Shown here: positions 1 through 11,579 of the stretch, in pieces
Numbering within the stretch: the first letter of the stretch is position 1
Layout: each line of letters begins with the position of its first letter
Source of the DNA: Nesterenkonia massiliensis
Lineage (GTDB): Bacteria > Actinomycetota > Actinomycetes > Actinomycetales > Micrococcaceae
Length of the DNA stretch: 44,395 nucleotides
Assembly (NCBI RefSeq): GCF_000455245.1
Contig: NZ_HG005167.1
Coordinates: forward strand, 82,815 to 127,209
Direction: 5' to 3'
Program-made: the position numbers and the translations under genes
The notes under the pieces: model-generated
Database searches by the model: none
The model's input: only the letters and a program-made list of their open reading frames with translations
What the model was told of the DNA's origin: nothing

Positions 1-1
1 C

Positions 2-118
2 GTATTCGCTTTTATGCAGTCCATGGGCCTGCTCAACGATCACGCCTGGGACTGCTTCACCAGGCCCCAGGTCGATCAGGCCCGCGCCCAGTTCATCCGC
101 CCAAGCGCCAGCAGCTGA
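2..118 (+). CDS. tag: DNA-3-methyladenine glycosylase I, C-terminal fragment
   Basis: Only the last 38 codons lie in the window; the reading frame is open from the left edge to a TGA. The peptide begins VFAFMQSMGLLNDHAWDC, which matches the end of the Tag family, where the FMQ-x-G-L-x-NDH segment is highly conserved. Tag excises 3-methyladenine from alkylated DNA in base excision repair. The His of NDH and the Cys four residues later (H-x3-C) correspond to the C-terminal half of the zinc-binding 'snap' described for E. coli Tag. The stop codon ends one base before the complementary stop of uvrB, so the two repair genes are convergent with no spacer and no terminator hairpin. The identification rests on a short but distinctive motif. 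Confidence 0.8.
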   Translation, partial: VFAFMQSMGLLNDHAWDCFTRPQVDQARAQFIRPSASS

Positions 119-2260
<2,142 letters not shown>

Positions 2261-2272
2261 AACACCAGGCTA
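2261..2272 (-). promoter_or_regulatory. Possible leaderless promoter of uvrB
   Basis: On the minus strand TAGCCT (fits TANNNT) overlaps the coaE stop codon and is followed by 6 nt and the uvrB ATG. No Shine-Dalgarno sequence is present. The arrangement resembles the better examples at uvrA and plsC. It may be fortuitous, because coaE and uvrB could equally be one operon. Confidence 0.35.
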
Positions 2273-2884
2273 CTGTGTGGCCCTGACACGTTCGCTGAGG
2301 TTCACCATCAGCTCATCAACCTTCTGCTGCAGCTGCGCCAGGCTGCCGTCGTTGATGAGCACCACATCGGCTGCTGCGGCGCGCTCAGCATCGGTGGCTT
2401 GCGCGCGGATCCTCGCTTCGGCATCATCCTGGCTCATCCCGCGGTTGTGCACCATCCGTCGTACACGCTCTGAGTGCGGGGCCTGAACCACCACGACGAC
2501 GTCGAACCGATCCTGCTGCCCGGTCTCCACCAGCAGCGGGATGTCCTCCACCACGATGCTGCCGGCAGGGGCTGCTTCGCGCAGCGCCGCGGCAGCAGCA
2601 CGCACACGCGGATGGACGATGGCATTGAGGCGGGCGCGGGCATCGTCATCGGCAAAGACCACTCGGCCCAGTGCGGCCCGGTCCAGTCCACCCTCAGTAG
2701 TCAGAACCTGCTCACCGAAGGCGGCCACCACCTCATCAAGACCCTCGGTGCCAGGTTCCAGTACCTGCCGGGCCAGCAGATCCGCGTCAATGATGAGGGC
2801 ACCATGTTCTGCCATTCGCGCCGACACAGCAGACTTTCCCGAGGCAATGCCGCCGGTCAGGCCAACCGAGAGTATTCCGGCCAC
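2270..2884 (-). CDS. coaE: Dephospho-CoA kinase
   Basis: CoaE phosphorylates the 3'-hydroxyl of dephospho-CoA with ATP, the last step of coenzyme A synthesis, in the cytoplasm. The 204-aa protein opens with the P-loop GLTGGIASGKS (residues 8-18), followed by the family's DADLLARQVLEPGT segment and a VHPRVR motif in the lid region. The length fits the stand-alone enzyme without the GrpB-like extension seen in mycobacteria. The start is a GTG, 3 nt after the stop of the upstream peptidase gene, and the stop is 9 nt before uvrB, so it sits in a tightly packed leftward operon. Pairing of coaE with uvrB is common in actinobacterial genomes. Confidence 0.96.
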   Translation of the reverse strand: MAGILSVGLTGGIASGKSAVSARMAEHGALIIDADLLARQVLEPGTEGLDEVVAAFGEQVLTTEGGLDRAALGRVVFADDDARARLNAIVHPRVRAAAAALREAAPAGSIVVEDIPLLVETGQQDRFDVVVVVQAPHSERVRRMVHNRGMSQDDAEARIRAQATDAERAAAADVVLINDGSLAQLQQKVDELMVNLSERVRATQ

Positions 2885-2887
2885 AGG

Positions 2888-4222
2888 TCAGTGCTCCGTG
2901 CGGTGGAGCAGCTCGCGCAGGATCATCGGGCCGTCGTCGTTGAGCCCGTCATGGTGGAACTCATCGGTCTCCCATACGGAGAGATTGGCCACCCGCGCTG
3001 CGGTTTCCAGCGAGAGCTCCCGAGCGACATACACATCGTCGGTGTACACCGCCGCTGCGGCCGGCACCTGATTCCGGCCCAGCTGTTCCAGATCGTAGAG
3101 CGGATCCCAATCGCTGATCTGCGCCAGCGCGTTGGCGGTCTCATACAGCGGCGCCAGGACTGGGTCCTGCTGCACGTGCTCACGGAAGATCATCTCCCCG
3201 GTCAGCAGCGGAGACTCAGCGTCGGCGGCGAAGGCCGGGAACTGCTCAAGGACCCGTTCGGCAGACCAATTGGTGGGGGTTTCTCCAGGAAGACCGTAGA
3301 TCGATTCGTGCAGCACCGCATACATGGGGGATGCGGCGAAGGAGGCCTGCTGCCCGACGGAGGCAAGGAAGGTGTCGGACAGCGTCGGCTGGGCGCCGTC
3401 GGCCCCAGTGGTGAAGGCTTCTTCGAGGACATAGTGCAGAGAGTCCACACGGGTATTGCCGCCGAGGAGCATGCCCAGCATCTGGAGTCTGGGGATGGTC
3501 AACTCCGAGCCATCGAGCAGCCGCACCGGAGCACCGGCGCTCTTCTGCTTACGCACATAGCTGATGATCTCATCAAGGCGCTGCCGGTCCTCCGGGAAGC
3601 GCGCAAAATACTCGGCATTCCTAGCGGCCATCAGCCGGTAGGTGTGCTGGTAGACCCGATCAGCGTGCCCGGTCACTGGTGCTAGACCGCCGGTGATCAT
3701 CACCCGGTCCAGATGCTCAGGCGCAAAGGACAGATAGCTCAGCGCGCAGAACCCGCCGTAACTCTGCCCCAGCACGCTCCAGGAGTTCACCCCGAGGTGC
3801 TCGCGTAATGCCTCGGCGTCTTTGACGATGCTGTCTGCCCTGAAATGGCGGAGATAAGCTACCTGCTCTGCCACAGCGCCTCGAGCAGTGAGACTGTGAC
3901 GGTTCAGCGCGGAGGACAGCCCAGTGCCGCGCTGGTCCAGCATGATGATGCGGAAGTCCTTGGCCGCCTCAGCCATCCAGCCGGAAAGCCGGGCCGGCCG
4001 ATTGCCCTTACCACCTGGGCCACCCTGCAGGAAGAGCAGTACGGGCAGCGCAGAGACGTGCAGCTCGCCCTTGGCTTGAGCCTCGGCGCCGATGAACTCC
4101 CGGGCGTAGACGGTGATGCGTTCACTGCCGTTGCGCTCAGCGGGGGCGCTACCGTCCAGTGGCACCTCGAGACGGTGGTCGATGATCCGGGTACCGTCGA
4201 GCAGCAGGCGAGTCTCGTTCAT
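2888..4222 (-). CDS. Alpha/beta-hydrolase, proline iminopeptidase-like (family S33)
   Basis: The 444-aa protein has the S33 alpha/beta-hydrolase signature: the oxyanion strand LQGGPGG at residues 65-71, LDQRGTGLSS near 95-104, and the nucleophile elbow GQSYGG with Ser154. A C-terminal FHHDGL supplies the candidate catalytic His (423 or 424). Prolyl aminopeptidases of this family release N-terminal proline from peptides; the exact substrate is not visible from sequence. No signal peptide is seen, so it is probably cytoplasmic. I chose the ATG at 4222 because it follows the helicase stop by 10 nt and has GGAG just upstream; an in-frame ATG at 4258 would overlap the helicase and has a weaker site. 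It is co-transcribed with the helicase upstream and coaE downstream by spacing. Confidence 0.85.
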   Translation of the reverse strand: MNETRLLLDGTRIIDHRLEVPLDGSAPAERNGSERITVYAREFIGAEAQAKGELHVSALPVLLFLQGGPGGKGNRPARLSGWMAEAAKDFRIIMLDQRGTGLSSALNRHSLTARGAVAEQVAYLRHFRADSIVKDAEALREHLGVNSWSVLGQSYGGFCALSYLSFAPEHLDRVMITGGLAPVTGHADRVYQHTYRLMAARNAEYFARFPEDRQRLDEIISYVRKQKSAGAPVRLLDGSELTIPRLQMLGMLLGGNTRVDSLHYVLEEAFTTGADGAQPTLSDTFLASVGQQASFAASPMYAVLHESIYGLPGETPTNWSAERVLEQFPAFAADAESPLLTGEMIFREHVQQDPVLAPLYETANALAQISDWDPLYDLEQLGRNQVPAAAAVYTDDVYVARELSLETAARVANLSVWETDEFHHDGLNDDGPMILRELLHRTEH

Positions 4223-4232
4223 GGGCTCCAGC

Positions 4233-6875
4233 TTAAGCAGTTCTGAGCTCGCCGACATGGTAGACCCGTACGACAGCTGCCTCGGCCTCATCGGAGGCAG
4301 CCAAGTCCACCCAGGCATGAATGCCCTGATCGTGGTTGCCCTGGTCATCATCAAGGACCTGCACGGCATGCCAGAACCCGGGGCGCCCGGCGGGCTGGCG
4401 GTCTAGCCTGAAAAGTGCCGCGCTTCGGGACTTGGCGTCGGTGTACACATCCTCGTATTCGTCGAAGAACGCATCAAGCGCCTGCCCCCAGCGATCCGGC
4501 TCCGCCCATTCGGTCTGCGGCGCTCGTGCACCCTCCCGAGGCAGGAACTCTGCGTGTTCTCGCTCCAGTGCCGCCAACGCCTCGTCCTTCTCCTGGGCAA
4601 AGAGCTCAGCTCGGCGGAACATCGCATTGCGCACCAGCACAGTGAAAGCCCTGACATTGGCGGAGAACCCGGCGGGCTCGGAAGCCTGCTCCAGCTGACG
4701 GCGTTCTACCTCGGCCAGCTTCTCAGGATCATCACTGGCAGCCAAGCGCTCCCACTCTTCAAGCAACGAAGAGTCGGTCTGGGCGATCACTTCACCCAAC
4801 CAAGCGATCAGGTCCTCCAGCTCCTCAGTCACCTTCGAGGTGGGCACCGTCTGACGCAAGGTGCGGTAGGCGTCGGAGAGATAGCGCAGCAGCACTCCCT
4901 CGCTGCGCGCCAGACCATAGAAGTTCACGGCATCCACGAAGGTGAAGGCCCGTTCGATCATATCGCGGACCACCGACTTGGGCTCCAGCACATGATCGGC
5001 CACCCAGGGCGCGGAGGAGCGGTACACCTCGAACTGCTGCTCGAGCAGCTCCGCCAGCGGTCGCGGGTGAGTCAGCTCATCCAAGATCCGCATCCGTTCG
5101 GTGTAGTCCACACCCTCGGCCTTGAGCTCAGCAATCTTCTCGCCCTTGAGCTTCTTCACCTGTGCGCCGGTCACCTGATAGGGGGTGTCCAGAATGGACT
5201 CGATGACGCTGATGACATCCAGCGCATAAGTTTCTGATTCGGGATCCAGCAGCTCTAAGGCGGCCACCGCAAAAGGAGCCAGCGGCTGATTCAGCGCAAA
5301 GTCATCTTGTAAGTCCAGGGTCAGATCAACGGTGCGCCCGTCCTCATCCGGTTCCTCCAGCCGTTCCAGCACCCCGGCGGCCAGCAGCTCACGCAAAATC
5401 TGCAGAGCGCGCCGTTGCAGCTGCGCCTGCCGGGCCCGGGACTCGTCCGAGGCCGTGATCAGTCGACGCATCGCCATAATCGGGTTCTCCGGCCGGTTCA
5501 GCAGATGCAGCACCATCGCATAGCTGACCTTCATCCGGGAGACCATCGGTTCCGGCTCAGCCTCGATGAGCCGCTGATAGGTCTTCTCGCTCCAGGAGAC
5601 GAAACCCTCCGGCGGCTTCTTCTTCGGCTTAGACTTCATCGCCTGAGCAACCTTGGCCGCGTCGTCGCCGTGTTTGGCCTGTGCCTTCTTCAGCGCAAGC
5701 TCATTCTCGATCACATGCTCCGGGGCCTGTACCACCACTGTGCCGGAGGTATCGAAGCCGGCCCGACCGGCCCGTCCGGCGATCTGGTGGAACTCCCGAG
5801 CGTTGAGCTGACGGACCCGCTCGCCGTCGTATTTGCTCAAGCCCGTCAGCAGCACTGTGCGGATCGGCACATTGATGCCCACCCCGAGAGTGTCAGTTCC
5901 AGAGATGACCTTCAGCAGCCCCTCCTGAGCCAGCTGCTCCACCAACCGTCGGTATTTGGGCAGCATGCCGGCATGGTGGACACCCACCCCCGACTTCAGC
6001 AGTCGGCTCAGTGTTTTGCCGTAGCCCTTGGCGAAGCGGAAGCGTTCCAGGCGTTGGTTCAGAGTCTCGCGCTCAGCCTTGGAGAGCAGGTTCAGACTCA
6101 TCAGTCCGGCAGCACTTTCGGCAGCCTCTCGCTGGGAGAAATGCACTACGTACACCGGGGCCTGGTGCGTTGCGGCAAGTTCCTCCAGCTTCTCGGTCAG
6201 CGGTGCGGTGGAGTACTCATAGCTCAGCGGCACCGGACGCACCGCGGAGGAGACCACGACGACGTCGCTTCCGGTCCGCTGGGCAATCCGCTGCTCAAAG
6301 CGGGTGGTGTCACCCAGGGTGGCCGACATCAGCAGGAACTGAGCCTGCGGCAGTTCGATCAGCGGCACCTGCCAGGCCCAACCGCGGTGCGGGTCAGCAT
6401 AGAAGTGGAACTCGTCCATGACGACCGGACCCACGTTGGCCTCTTCGCCATCGCGCAGGGCCTCATTGGCCAGGATCTCGGCAGTGCAGCAGATGATCGG
6501 AGCGGAGGCGTTGACTGCGGAGTCCCCGGTGACCATGCCGACGTTCTCGGCGCCGAAGACTTCTACCAGGGAGAAGAACTTCTCCGAGACCAGTGCTTTG
6601 ATGGGCGCGGTGTAGACGCTGCGTTGCCCCCGGGAAAGCGCGAAGAAATGGGCGGCCAGCGCCACCATGGATTTGCCGGAGCCGGTGGGCGTGGCCATGA
6701 TGACATGCTCGCCATCAGCCAGCTCCAGGATGGCATCCTCCTGGGCGGGGTAGAGCGTCAGGCCGCGGTCGGTGACCCAGGAGTTGAAGGCTTCGAAGAG
6801 TTCCTCCGGGCTCGGGGGCTGCCCGGGGTTTTCAGGGGATGAGGTCAGTTTCTGCAGAAGCGGGCGGGGGCTCAC
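4233..6875 (-). CDS. Superfamily 2 DEAD/DEAH-box helicase with DUF3516 C-terminus
   Basis: The 880-aa protein is a Ski2-like superfamily 2 helicase of the type annotated in actinobacteria as 'DUF3516 domain-containing'. Motif I ATPTGSGKS is at residues 61-69, motif II DEFH at 154-157, motif III SAT at 184-186, and motif VI contains QIAGRAGRAG. The C-terminal half has no catalytic motif and corresponds to DUF3516. The substrate (RNA or DNA) is not established from sequence. The frame stays open upstream to 6986, but that would overlap the MBL hydrolase gene; I chose GTG at 6875 because AAGGA, overlapping the upstream stop codon, lies 10 nt before it. A GTG at 6899 is the alternative. The coupled layout suggests joint transcription with the MBL hydrolase and the S33 peptidase. 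Confidence 0.9.
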   Translation of the reverse strand: MSPRPLLQKLTSSPENPGQPPSPEELFEAFNSWVTDRGLTLYPAQEDAILELADGEHVIMATPTGSGKSMVALAAHFFALSRGQRSVYTAPIKALVSEKFFSLVEVFGAENVGMVTGDSAVNASAPIICCTAEILANEALRDGEEANVGPVVMDEFHFYADPHRGWAWQVPLIELPQAQFLLMSATLGDTTRFEQRIAQRTGSDVVVVSSAVRPVPLSYEYSTAPLTEKLEELAATHQAPVYVVHFSQREAAESAAGLMSLNLLSKAERETLNQRLERFRFAKGYGKTLSRLLKSGVGVHHAGMLPKYRRLVEQLAQEGLLKVISGTDTLGVGINVPIRTVLLTGLSKYDGERVRQLNAREFHQIAGRAGRAGFDTSGTVVVQAPEHVIENELALKKAQAKHGDDAAKVAQAMKSKPKKKPPEGFVSWSEKTYQRLIEAEPEPMVSRMKVSYAMVLHLLNRPENPIMAMRRLITASDESRARQAQLQRRALQILRELLAAGVLERLEEPDEDGRTVDLTLDLQDDFALNQPLAPFAVAALELLDPESETYALDVISVIESILDTPYQVTGAQVKKLKGEKIAELKAEGVDYTERMRILDELTHPRPLAELLEQQFEVYRSSAPWVADHVLEPKSVVRDMIERAFTFVDAVNFYGLARSEGVLLRYLSDAYRTLRQTVPTSKVTEELEDLIAWLGEVIAQTDSSLLEEWERLAASDDPEKLAEVERRQLEQASEPAGFSANVRAFTVLVRNAMFRRAELFAQEKDEALAALEREHAEFLPREGARAPQTEWAEPDRWGQALDAFFDEYEDVYTDAKSRSAALFRLDRQPAGRPGFWHAVQVLDDDQGNHDQGIHAWVDLAASDEAEAAVVRVYHVGELRTA

Positions 6876-6888
6876 TGTAGGGGAGTCC

Positions 6889-7557
6889 TTACCAGCCACG
6901 TTCCCGCCATTCGGCCAGTTTCGGCCTTTCCTCGCCCAGCGTGGTGGGTTCCCCGTGGCCCGGGTGGATGATGGTGTCGTCGTCATATTCGGCGAAGAGA
7001 CGCGTCTCGACGTCGTCCAGCAGGGTAGTGAAGTCCTCGGAGCTCCAGGTCTTGCCTACGCCTCCGGGAAAGAGGGAGTCGCCGGTGAAGATATGGGTGG
7101 GCCCATCCTCCACCGGATAGACAAACGCCACTGAGCCGGGGGTGTGTCCGCGCAGGTGGATGACATCGAGACTGATTCCGTCGTACTGGACAGTGTCTGC
7201 GTGCTGCAGGCGATGGCTGATGCTGACACTCTTCTGCTCTTCAATGGCTGCGGCGTCATCGGCTCCAGCGGCAAGTTCAACCCCAGGGTTCTCGGCCAGC
7301 TCCGGCAGGGCCCGAATATGATCCCAGTGCTGATGGGTGGTCAGCACAGCACGAAGGTTTAGAGCGCAGGGGGTGTCGGCGGCAGCGGCGCAGAGCAGCT
7401 CGCTGATGGCCGCGGCGTCGTCGGCTGCGTCGATCAGCACCTGTACCCCTGACTTCTTGGAGGTGAGCAGATAAACGTTATTGCTCATTTCTGACACCGC
7501 GATACGACGAACAGTGATGGCGGGCAGATCGTAGATCAGGGAACTAACCGAGGGCAT
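6889..7557 (-). CDS. MBL-fold metallo-hydrolase (glyoxalase II-like)
   Basis: The 222-aa protein has the metallo-beta-lactamase motifs THQHWDH at residues 74-80 (a variant of THxHxDH with two likely zinc ligands and the water-binding Asp), LRGHTPGS at 135-142, TGDSLFPGG at 158-166 and a C-terminal HPGHGEPT. This set and the length match hydroxyacylglutathione hydrolase-like proteins that hydrolyse thioesters or related substrates; the real substrate in a mycothiol-using actinobacterium is unknown. A GTG upstream at 7608 would lengthen it by 17 residues. I prefer the ATG at 7557 because the homologous part begins just after it and a TAGACT -10 element ends exactly 7 nt before it. Its stop codon overlaps the probable ribosome binding site of the helicase. 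Confidence 0.87.
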   Translation of the reverse strand: MPSVSSLIYDLPAITVRRIAVSEMSNNVYLLTSKKSGVQVLIDAADDAAAISELLCAAAADTPCALNLRAVLTTHQHWDHIRALPELAENPGVELAAGADDAAAIEEQKSVSISHRLQHADTVQYDGISLDVIHLRGHTPGSVAFVYPVEDGPTHIFTGDSLFPGGVGKTWSSEDFTTLLDDVETRLFAEYDDDTIIHPGHGEPTTLGEERPKLAEWRERGW

Positions 7558-7570
7558 GCGCCACAGTCTA
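7558..7570 (-). promoter_or_regulatory. Leaderless promoter of the MBL hydrolase gene
   Basis: Read on the minus strand, TAGACT (complement of 7565-7570) is followed by GTGGCGC and then the ATG. A -10 hexamer 7 nt from the start codon puts the transcription start at or next to the A of ATG. No Shine-Dalgarno sequence is present. The same TAGACT-N7-start layout precedes uvrA. Confidence 0.6.
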
Positions 7571-7628
7571 TGGCGTGCCCGGAAGTCAGCGCCATGCGTG
7601 AGCTGCACCAGTATCTTCTGCTGGCCGG

Positions 7629-8375
7629 TCAGGCCAGGGCAGAACGCAACGACGACGACAGTCCCAACAGCTGCTGCAGCAGATCCGCTAACTGGGCAGC
7701 ATCGGCGGCAAGGTGGTCAGCCCCGGCCGCTTCGAGTTCACCCTCGGGCGCGTAGCCCCAGGTCACCCCGATGCAGCGCAGCCCGTGAGCATGGGCACCG
7801 GCGACGTCGAAGATCCGGTCGCCCACCATCACGACTCGGTCCCGGCGCTGGTGCTCATCGACACCATCTGCACCTACTGCACTCAGTGCAGCGGCCACGA
7901 TCTCCGTCTTACCGGAGTGCGGGACTGTTTCATCGGGATGCGAACCGTGGACCGAATCGATCAGCCCCGCCAACCCTTGGACCTCCAAGAGCCGGTGCGC
8001 CAGGGGCTCCGGCTTGGACGTGGCCACTGCTCGGGCTACGCCGAACTCGCCAAGAGTCTGCAGCAGTTCTCTGATTCCGGGGTAGACCTTGCTCGCAGCC
8101 ATACCAGAGTTCAGGTAGCTGCTGCGGTAATGGTCCATGATGCTTGCCACGTTTTCCTGAGTGACTCCCGGCAGCGCCTTCAGCGACGTGAGCAGCGGAG
8201 GGCCCACCATCGAGTCGAGCACCTGTTGGCTGGGCACGGGTACACGGTGGGCCGCCAGCGCGGCCGCAATGCCTCCGGTGATGGCTCCAGCCGGGTCCAC
8301 CAGGGTGCCATCGAGGTCAAAGATCACGCTGCTGGCGAAGCCGGTGGATACGGAGGGGGCGCTGGAGAGGGGCAT
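7629..8375 (-). CDS. HAD-superfamily phosphatase, phosphoglycolate phosphatase-like
   Basis: The 248-aa protein carries all four haloacid dehalogenase motifs: FDLDGTLVD near the N-terminus (first Asp is the nucleophile), ATSKPEP as motif II, the Lys of SGKTEI as motif III, and [11 protein letters not shown] as motif IV. A helical cap between motifs I and II places it in subfamily IA, like Gph and PpaX/PgmB enzymes. The exact substrate (phosphoglycolate, pyrophosphate or a sugar phosphate) cannot be read from sequence. The first possible start is GTG at 8381, but GGGAG lies 9 nt before the ATG at 8375, which I prefer. It is divergent from uvrA, and 71 nt separates it from the downstream MBL gene. 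Confidence 0.88.
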   Translation of the reverse strand: MPLSSAPSVSTGFASSVIFDLDGTLVDPAGAITGGIAAALAAHRVPVPSQQVLDSMVGPPLLTSLKALPGVTQENVASIMDHYRSSYLNSGMAASKVYPGIRELLQTLGEFGVARAVATSKPEPLAHRLLEVQGLAGLIDSVHGSHPDETVPHSGKTEIVAAALSAVGADGVDEHQRRDRVVMVGDRIFDVAGAHAHGLRCIGVTWGYAPEGELEAAGADHLAADAAQLADLLQQLLGLSSSLRSALA

Positions 8376-8461
8376 GGGCACATTCTCCCACCGCCAGCTG
8401 CGGCGTCATGACGCGGACCCGGCCGCTTCGCGGGCGACTTGGCAGCGAAGCACTGAGCGAA

Positions 8462-8477
8462 TCGAACACTTGTTCGA
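8462..8477 (+). promoter_or_regulatory. LexA operator (SOS box) of uvrA
   Basis: TCGAACACTTGTTCGA is a perfect inverted repeat (TCGAAC-N4-GTTCGA) that matches the Gram-positive/actinobacterial LexA box CGAAC-N4-GTTCG. It lies 15 nt upstream of the uvrA -10 hexamer, so it covers the expected -35 position; TTGTTC at 8471-8476 could itself serve as a weak -35. LexA bound here would block RNA polymerase, and DNA damage would derepress uvrA. It is the only good match to this consensus I noticed in the window. Confidence 0.9.
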
Positions 8478-8492
8478 ATCGGGTTGCGGCCT

Positions 8493-8505
8493 TAGACTTG
8501 TGCGC
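8493..8505 (+). promoter_or_regulatory. -10 element and leaderless start region of uvrA
   Basis: TAGACT at 8493-8498 is followed by 7 nt and the GTG at 8506. The position relative to the LexA box and the lack of a ribosome binding site both support a SOS-controlled promoter that gives a leaderless mRNA. Confidence 0.65.
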
Positions 8506-11500
8506 GTGTCTGACACCACTACCGCAGTGATCGAGTCCGTTGATGACTACTACCGCGCCCTGTCCTCGCCTGCCCCAGAGCACGGGGCCAACGGCACTGC
8601 GGCTTCTGCAAGTGCTGCGTCCCAAGGGGCAGTGGGCCGAGCCGAAGCCGACCGGATCGTGGTCCAGGGGGCTCGGGAGCACAATCTGAAGAACGTGGCG
8701 CTGGAGCTGCCTCGCAATGCGTTCATCGTCTTTACCGGCCTCTCCGGCTCGGGTAAGTCCTCACTGGCTTTCGACACGATCTTTGCGGAGGGCCAGCGCC
8801 GCTATGTTGAGTCGCTCTCGGCCTATGCCCGCCAGTTCCTGGGCCGCGTGGACAAGCCGGATATCGACTTCATCGAAGGTCTCTCACCGGCGGTGTCCAT
8901 TGACCAGAAGTCAACGTCCCGGAACCCGCGCTCCACTGTAGGTACTGTCACCGAGATTCAGGATTACCTGCGCCTGCTGTGGGCCCGCATCGGTGTGCCG
9001 CACTGTCCAGAGTGCGGTGAGCGGATTGAGCGCCAGACTCCACAGCAGATCGTGGACCAGATCCTGGCATTACCGGAGAAGACCCGCTTTCAGGTGCTGG
9101 CTCCTGTGGTGCGCGGGCGCAAGGGCGAGTTCAAGGACCTCTTCCGCGAACTGGCCAGTCAGGGCTTCGCGCGTGCGGTGGTCGATGGTGAGCTGATTCA
9201 GCTCAATGAGCCCCCGACACTGGAGAAGCAGTACAAGCACACCATCGATGTGGTGATTGACCGTCTGGTGATCCGTGAAGGCATGCGCCAGCGCCTGACC
9301 GACTCCATCGAGACCGCCCTGAAGCAGGCCGAAGGCCGAGTGGTCATCGATATGGTGGATCTGGATGAGGATGGCAGCCCCACCGACCCCAGCCGTGTCC
9401 CTGAGGAGCTGAGCGGGCCCAAGTACCGCAGCTTCAGCGAAAATCTCGCCTGCCCCAATGAGCACCCGCTGCCGATCGATGAGATCGAGCCACGTACTTT
9501 CTCCTTCAACTCTCCCTTCGGCGCCTGCGACGTCTGCTCCGGAATCGGTTCCCGGCTGGAAGTTGATGAGTCCCTGGTGGTTCCCGATGACTACCTGTCC
9601 CTAGAGGACGGCGCCATCGCCCCCTGGGCTGCAGGAAAGGGGACCAAAGAATACTGGCTGCGCGTGATGGAAGGCCTGGCCGATGAGCTGGACTTCTCGC
9701 TGCGCACCCCCTGGAAAGACCTTCCCAAGAAGGTGCAGAAAGCTCTGCTGCACGGACGCAACTACAAGGTCAAAGTGCAGTTCCGCAACCGGTGGGGCCG
9801 TGAACGGCGCTACACCACCGGCTTCGAAGGCGTGCTGACATACATCGAGCGTAAGCACGAAGAAGTGGAATCGGATAACGCCCGGGACCGCTACGAGCAG
9901 TACATGCGCCAGGTGCCTTGCCCGGCCTGTGATGGTCAGCGGCTGAACCCGGCAAGCCTGTCAGTGCTCGTCCAGGACAAGTCCATCGCTGATGTGGCCC
10001 GCTTGCCGCTGAATGAGTGCGCTGCGTTCTTCAACGGCCTCACCCTCTCAGCCCGCGATGCAAAAATCGCCGAGCAGGTCCTGAAGGAGATCCTTGCGCG
10101 GCTGAATTTCCTTCTCGACGTCGGGCTCAATTATCTGACCCTTGAACGCGCCGCCGGCACGCTCTCCGGCGGGGAGGCCCAGCGCATCCGTCTGGCCACT
10201 CAGATCGGTTCCGGACTGGTAGGGGTGCTCTATGTTCTCGATGAGCCCTCCATCGGACTGCACCAGCGCGACAACACCCGGCTGATCCAGACGCTGACCC
10301 GGCTGCGGGACCTGGGGAATACGCTCATCGTGGTCGAACACGATGAGGACACCATCGCAGAGGCTGACTGGATCGTGGACATCGGTCCCGGTGCCGGAGA
10401 ACGTGGTGGTCAGATCGTTCATTCGGGGTCGGTCGAGGGGCTGCGCGCCAATGAGCGCTCAGTCACCGGCGACTACCTCTCGGGCCGGCGCAGTATCGCC
10501 GTGCCAGCCCAGCGCCGCCCGGTAGACCCGCAGCGGTCACTGCGAATCGTCGATGCCAGCGAGAACAACCTGCAGAACCTCACTGTGGACATCCCGCTTG
10601 GCATCTTCCTGGCGGTCACCGGAGTCTCCGGATCGGGTAAGTCAACCCTGATCAATGAGATCCTCTATAAGGCGCTGGCCAATAAGCTCAACAATGCTCG
10701 CCAGGTGCCCGGACGGCATCGGCGCATCGATGGCATCGAGGACCACCTGGACAAGATCATCCACGTGGACCAGAGCCCCATCGGACGCACTCCGCGATCG
10801 AATCCTGCCACCTATACCGGGGTCTTCGATCACATCCGTAAACTCTTTGCTGAGACTCAGGAAGCCAAGACACGCGGCTACCAGCCCGGGCGCTTCAGCT
10901 TCAATATCAAGGGCGGACGCTGCGAAGCCTGCTCAGGCGATGGCACGCTGAAGATTGAGATGAACTTCCTGCCGGATGTCTATGTGCCCTGCGAGGTATG
11001 CCACGGCGCTCGGTACAACCGGGAGACCCTGGAAGTCCACTACAAGGGAAAGAACATCGCCGAAGTTCTGGATATGCCTATTGAGGAGGCAGCGGAGTTC
11101 TTCTCCGCCTTCACGCCGATCGCACGTCACCTCAATACCCTGGTCGATGTCGGGCTGGGCTATGTACGTCTGGGCCAGTCGGCGACAACGCTCTCGGGCG
11201 GTGAGGCTCAGCGCGTGAAACTCGCATCTGAGCTGCAGCGGCGGTCCAATGGCCGTAGTATCTACGTCCTGGACGAGCCCACTACTGGTCTGCACTTCGA
11301 GGACATCCGGAAGCTGCTGCAGGTATTGCAGGGACTAGTGGACAAAGGCAATACGGTGCTGACCATCGAGCACAATCTTGATGTCATCAAGTCTGCGGAC
11401 TGGCTGATCGATTTGGGCCCCGAAGGCGGCACTGGTGGCGGGCGCATCATCGCTGAGGGGACCCCTGAGGAGGTTGCTGCCCGTGCGGCGGAGACCGGTT

Positions 11501-11541
11501 CGCATACCGGAGCATTCCTCAAGCCGCTCCTGAAGGAGTGA
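8506..11541 (+). CDS. uvrA: Excinuclease ABC subunit A (UvrA)
   Basis: UvrA is the damage-sensing ATPase of nucleotide excision repair and loads UvrB onto DNA. The 1011-aa protein has two ABC modules: Walker [10 protein letters not shown] at residues 78-86 and GVSGSGKST in the second half, with signatures [12 protein letters not shown] and [12 protein letters not shown]. The second zinc finger is canonical (CEACSGDG...CEVCHGA). The first is CPNEH...CDVC, so its second ligand is His rather than Cys (C-x3-H), which is usual in actinobacteria. The frame is open from 8161, but the GTG at 8506 fits the promoter: TAGACT lies 7 nt upstream. This start gives an Ala-rich N-terminal extension of about 45 residues. 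A GTG at 8626-8632, preceded by AAGGGG, would remove most of it and is the alternative. Confidence 0.97.
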   Translation: MSDTTTAVIESVDDYYRALSSPAPEHGANGTAASASAASQGAVGRAEADRIVVQGAREHNLKNVALELPRNAFIVFTGLSGSGKSSLAFDTIFAEGQRRYVESLSAYARQFLGRVDKPDIDFIEGLSPAVSIDQKSTSRNPRSTVGTVTEIQDYLRLLWARIGVPHCPECGERIERQTPQQIVDQILALPEKTRFQVLAPVVRGRKGEFKDLFRELASQGFARAVVDGELIQLNEPPTLEKQYKHTIDVVIDRLVIREGMRQRLTDSIETALKQAEGRVVIDMVDLDEDGSPTDPSRVPEELSGPKYRSFSENLACPNEHPLPIDEIEPRTFSFNSPFGACDVCSGIGSRLEVDESLVVPDDYLSLEDGAIAPWAAGKGTKEYWLRVMEGLADELDFSLRTPWKDLPKKVQKALLHGRNYKVKVQFRNRWGRERRYTTGFEGVLTYIERKHEEVESDNARDRYEQYMRQVPCPACDGQRLNPASLSVLVQDKSIADVARLPLNECAAFFNGLTLSARDAKIAEQVLKEILARLNFLLDVGLNYLTLERAAGTLSGGEAQRIRLATQIGSGLVGVLYVLDEPSIGLHQRDNTRLIQTLTRLRDLGNTLIVVEHDEDTIAEADWIVDIGPGAGERGGQIVHSGSVEGLRANERSVTGDYLSGRRSIAVPAQRRPVDPQRSLRIVDASENNLQNLTVDIPLGIFLAVTGVSGSGKSTLINEILYKALANKLNNARQVPGRHRRIDGIEDHLDKIIHVDQSPIGRTPRSNPATYTGVFDHIRKLFAETQEAKTRGYQPGRFSFNIKGGRCEACSGDGTLKIEMNFLPDVYVPCEVCHGARYNRETLEVHYKGKNIAEVLDMPIEEAAEFFSAFTPIARHLNTLVDVGLGYVRLGQSATTLSGGEAQRVKLASELQRRSNGRSIYVLDEPTTGLHFEDIRKLLQVLQGLVDKGNTVLTIEHNLDVIKSADWLIDLGPEGGTGGGRIIAEGTPEEVAARAAETGSHTGAFLKPLLKE

Positions 11542-11566
11542 ATCGCGCTGACCAGGTCGAAGCAAC

Positions 11567-11579
11567 TAGGATCTGCTCA
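11567..11579 (+). promoter_or_regulatory. Leaderless promoter of plsC
   Basis: TAGGAT at 11567-11572 is followed by CTGCTCA and the GTG at 11580, the same 7-nt spacing as at uvrA. It lies just after the uvrA stop codon, so plsC may be transcribed independently of SOS-regulated uvrA. Confidence 0.55.

Noticed and set aside
5415-6842. 475-codon plus-strand frame opposite the DUF3516 helicase
   Set aside because: The His- and Leu-rich translation has no motif and the opposite strand has all the helicase motifs.
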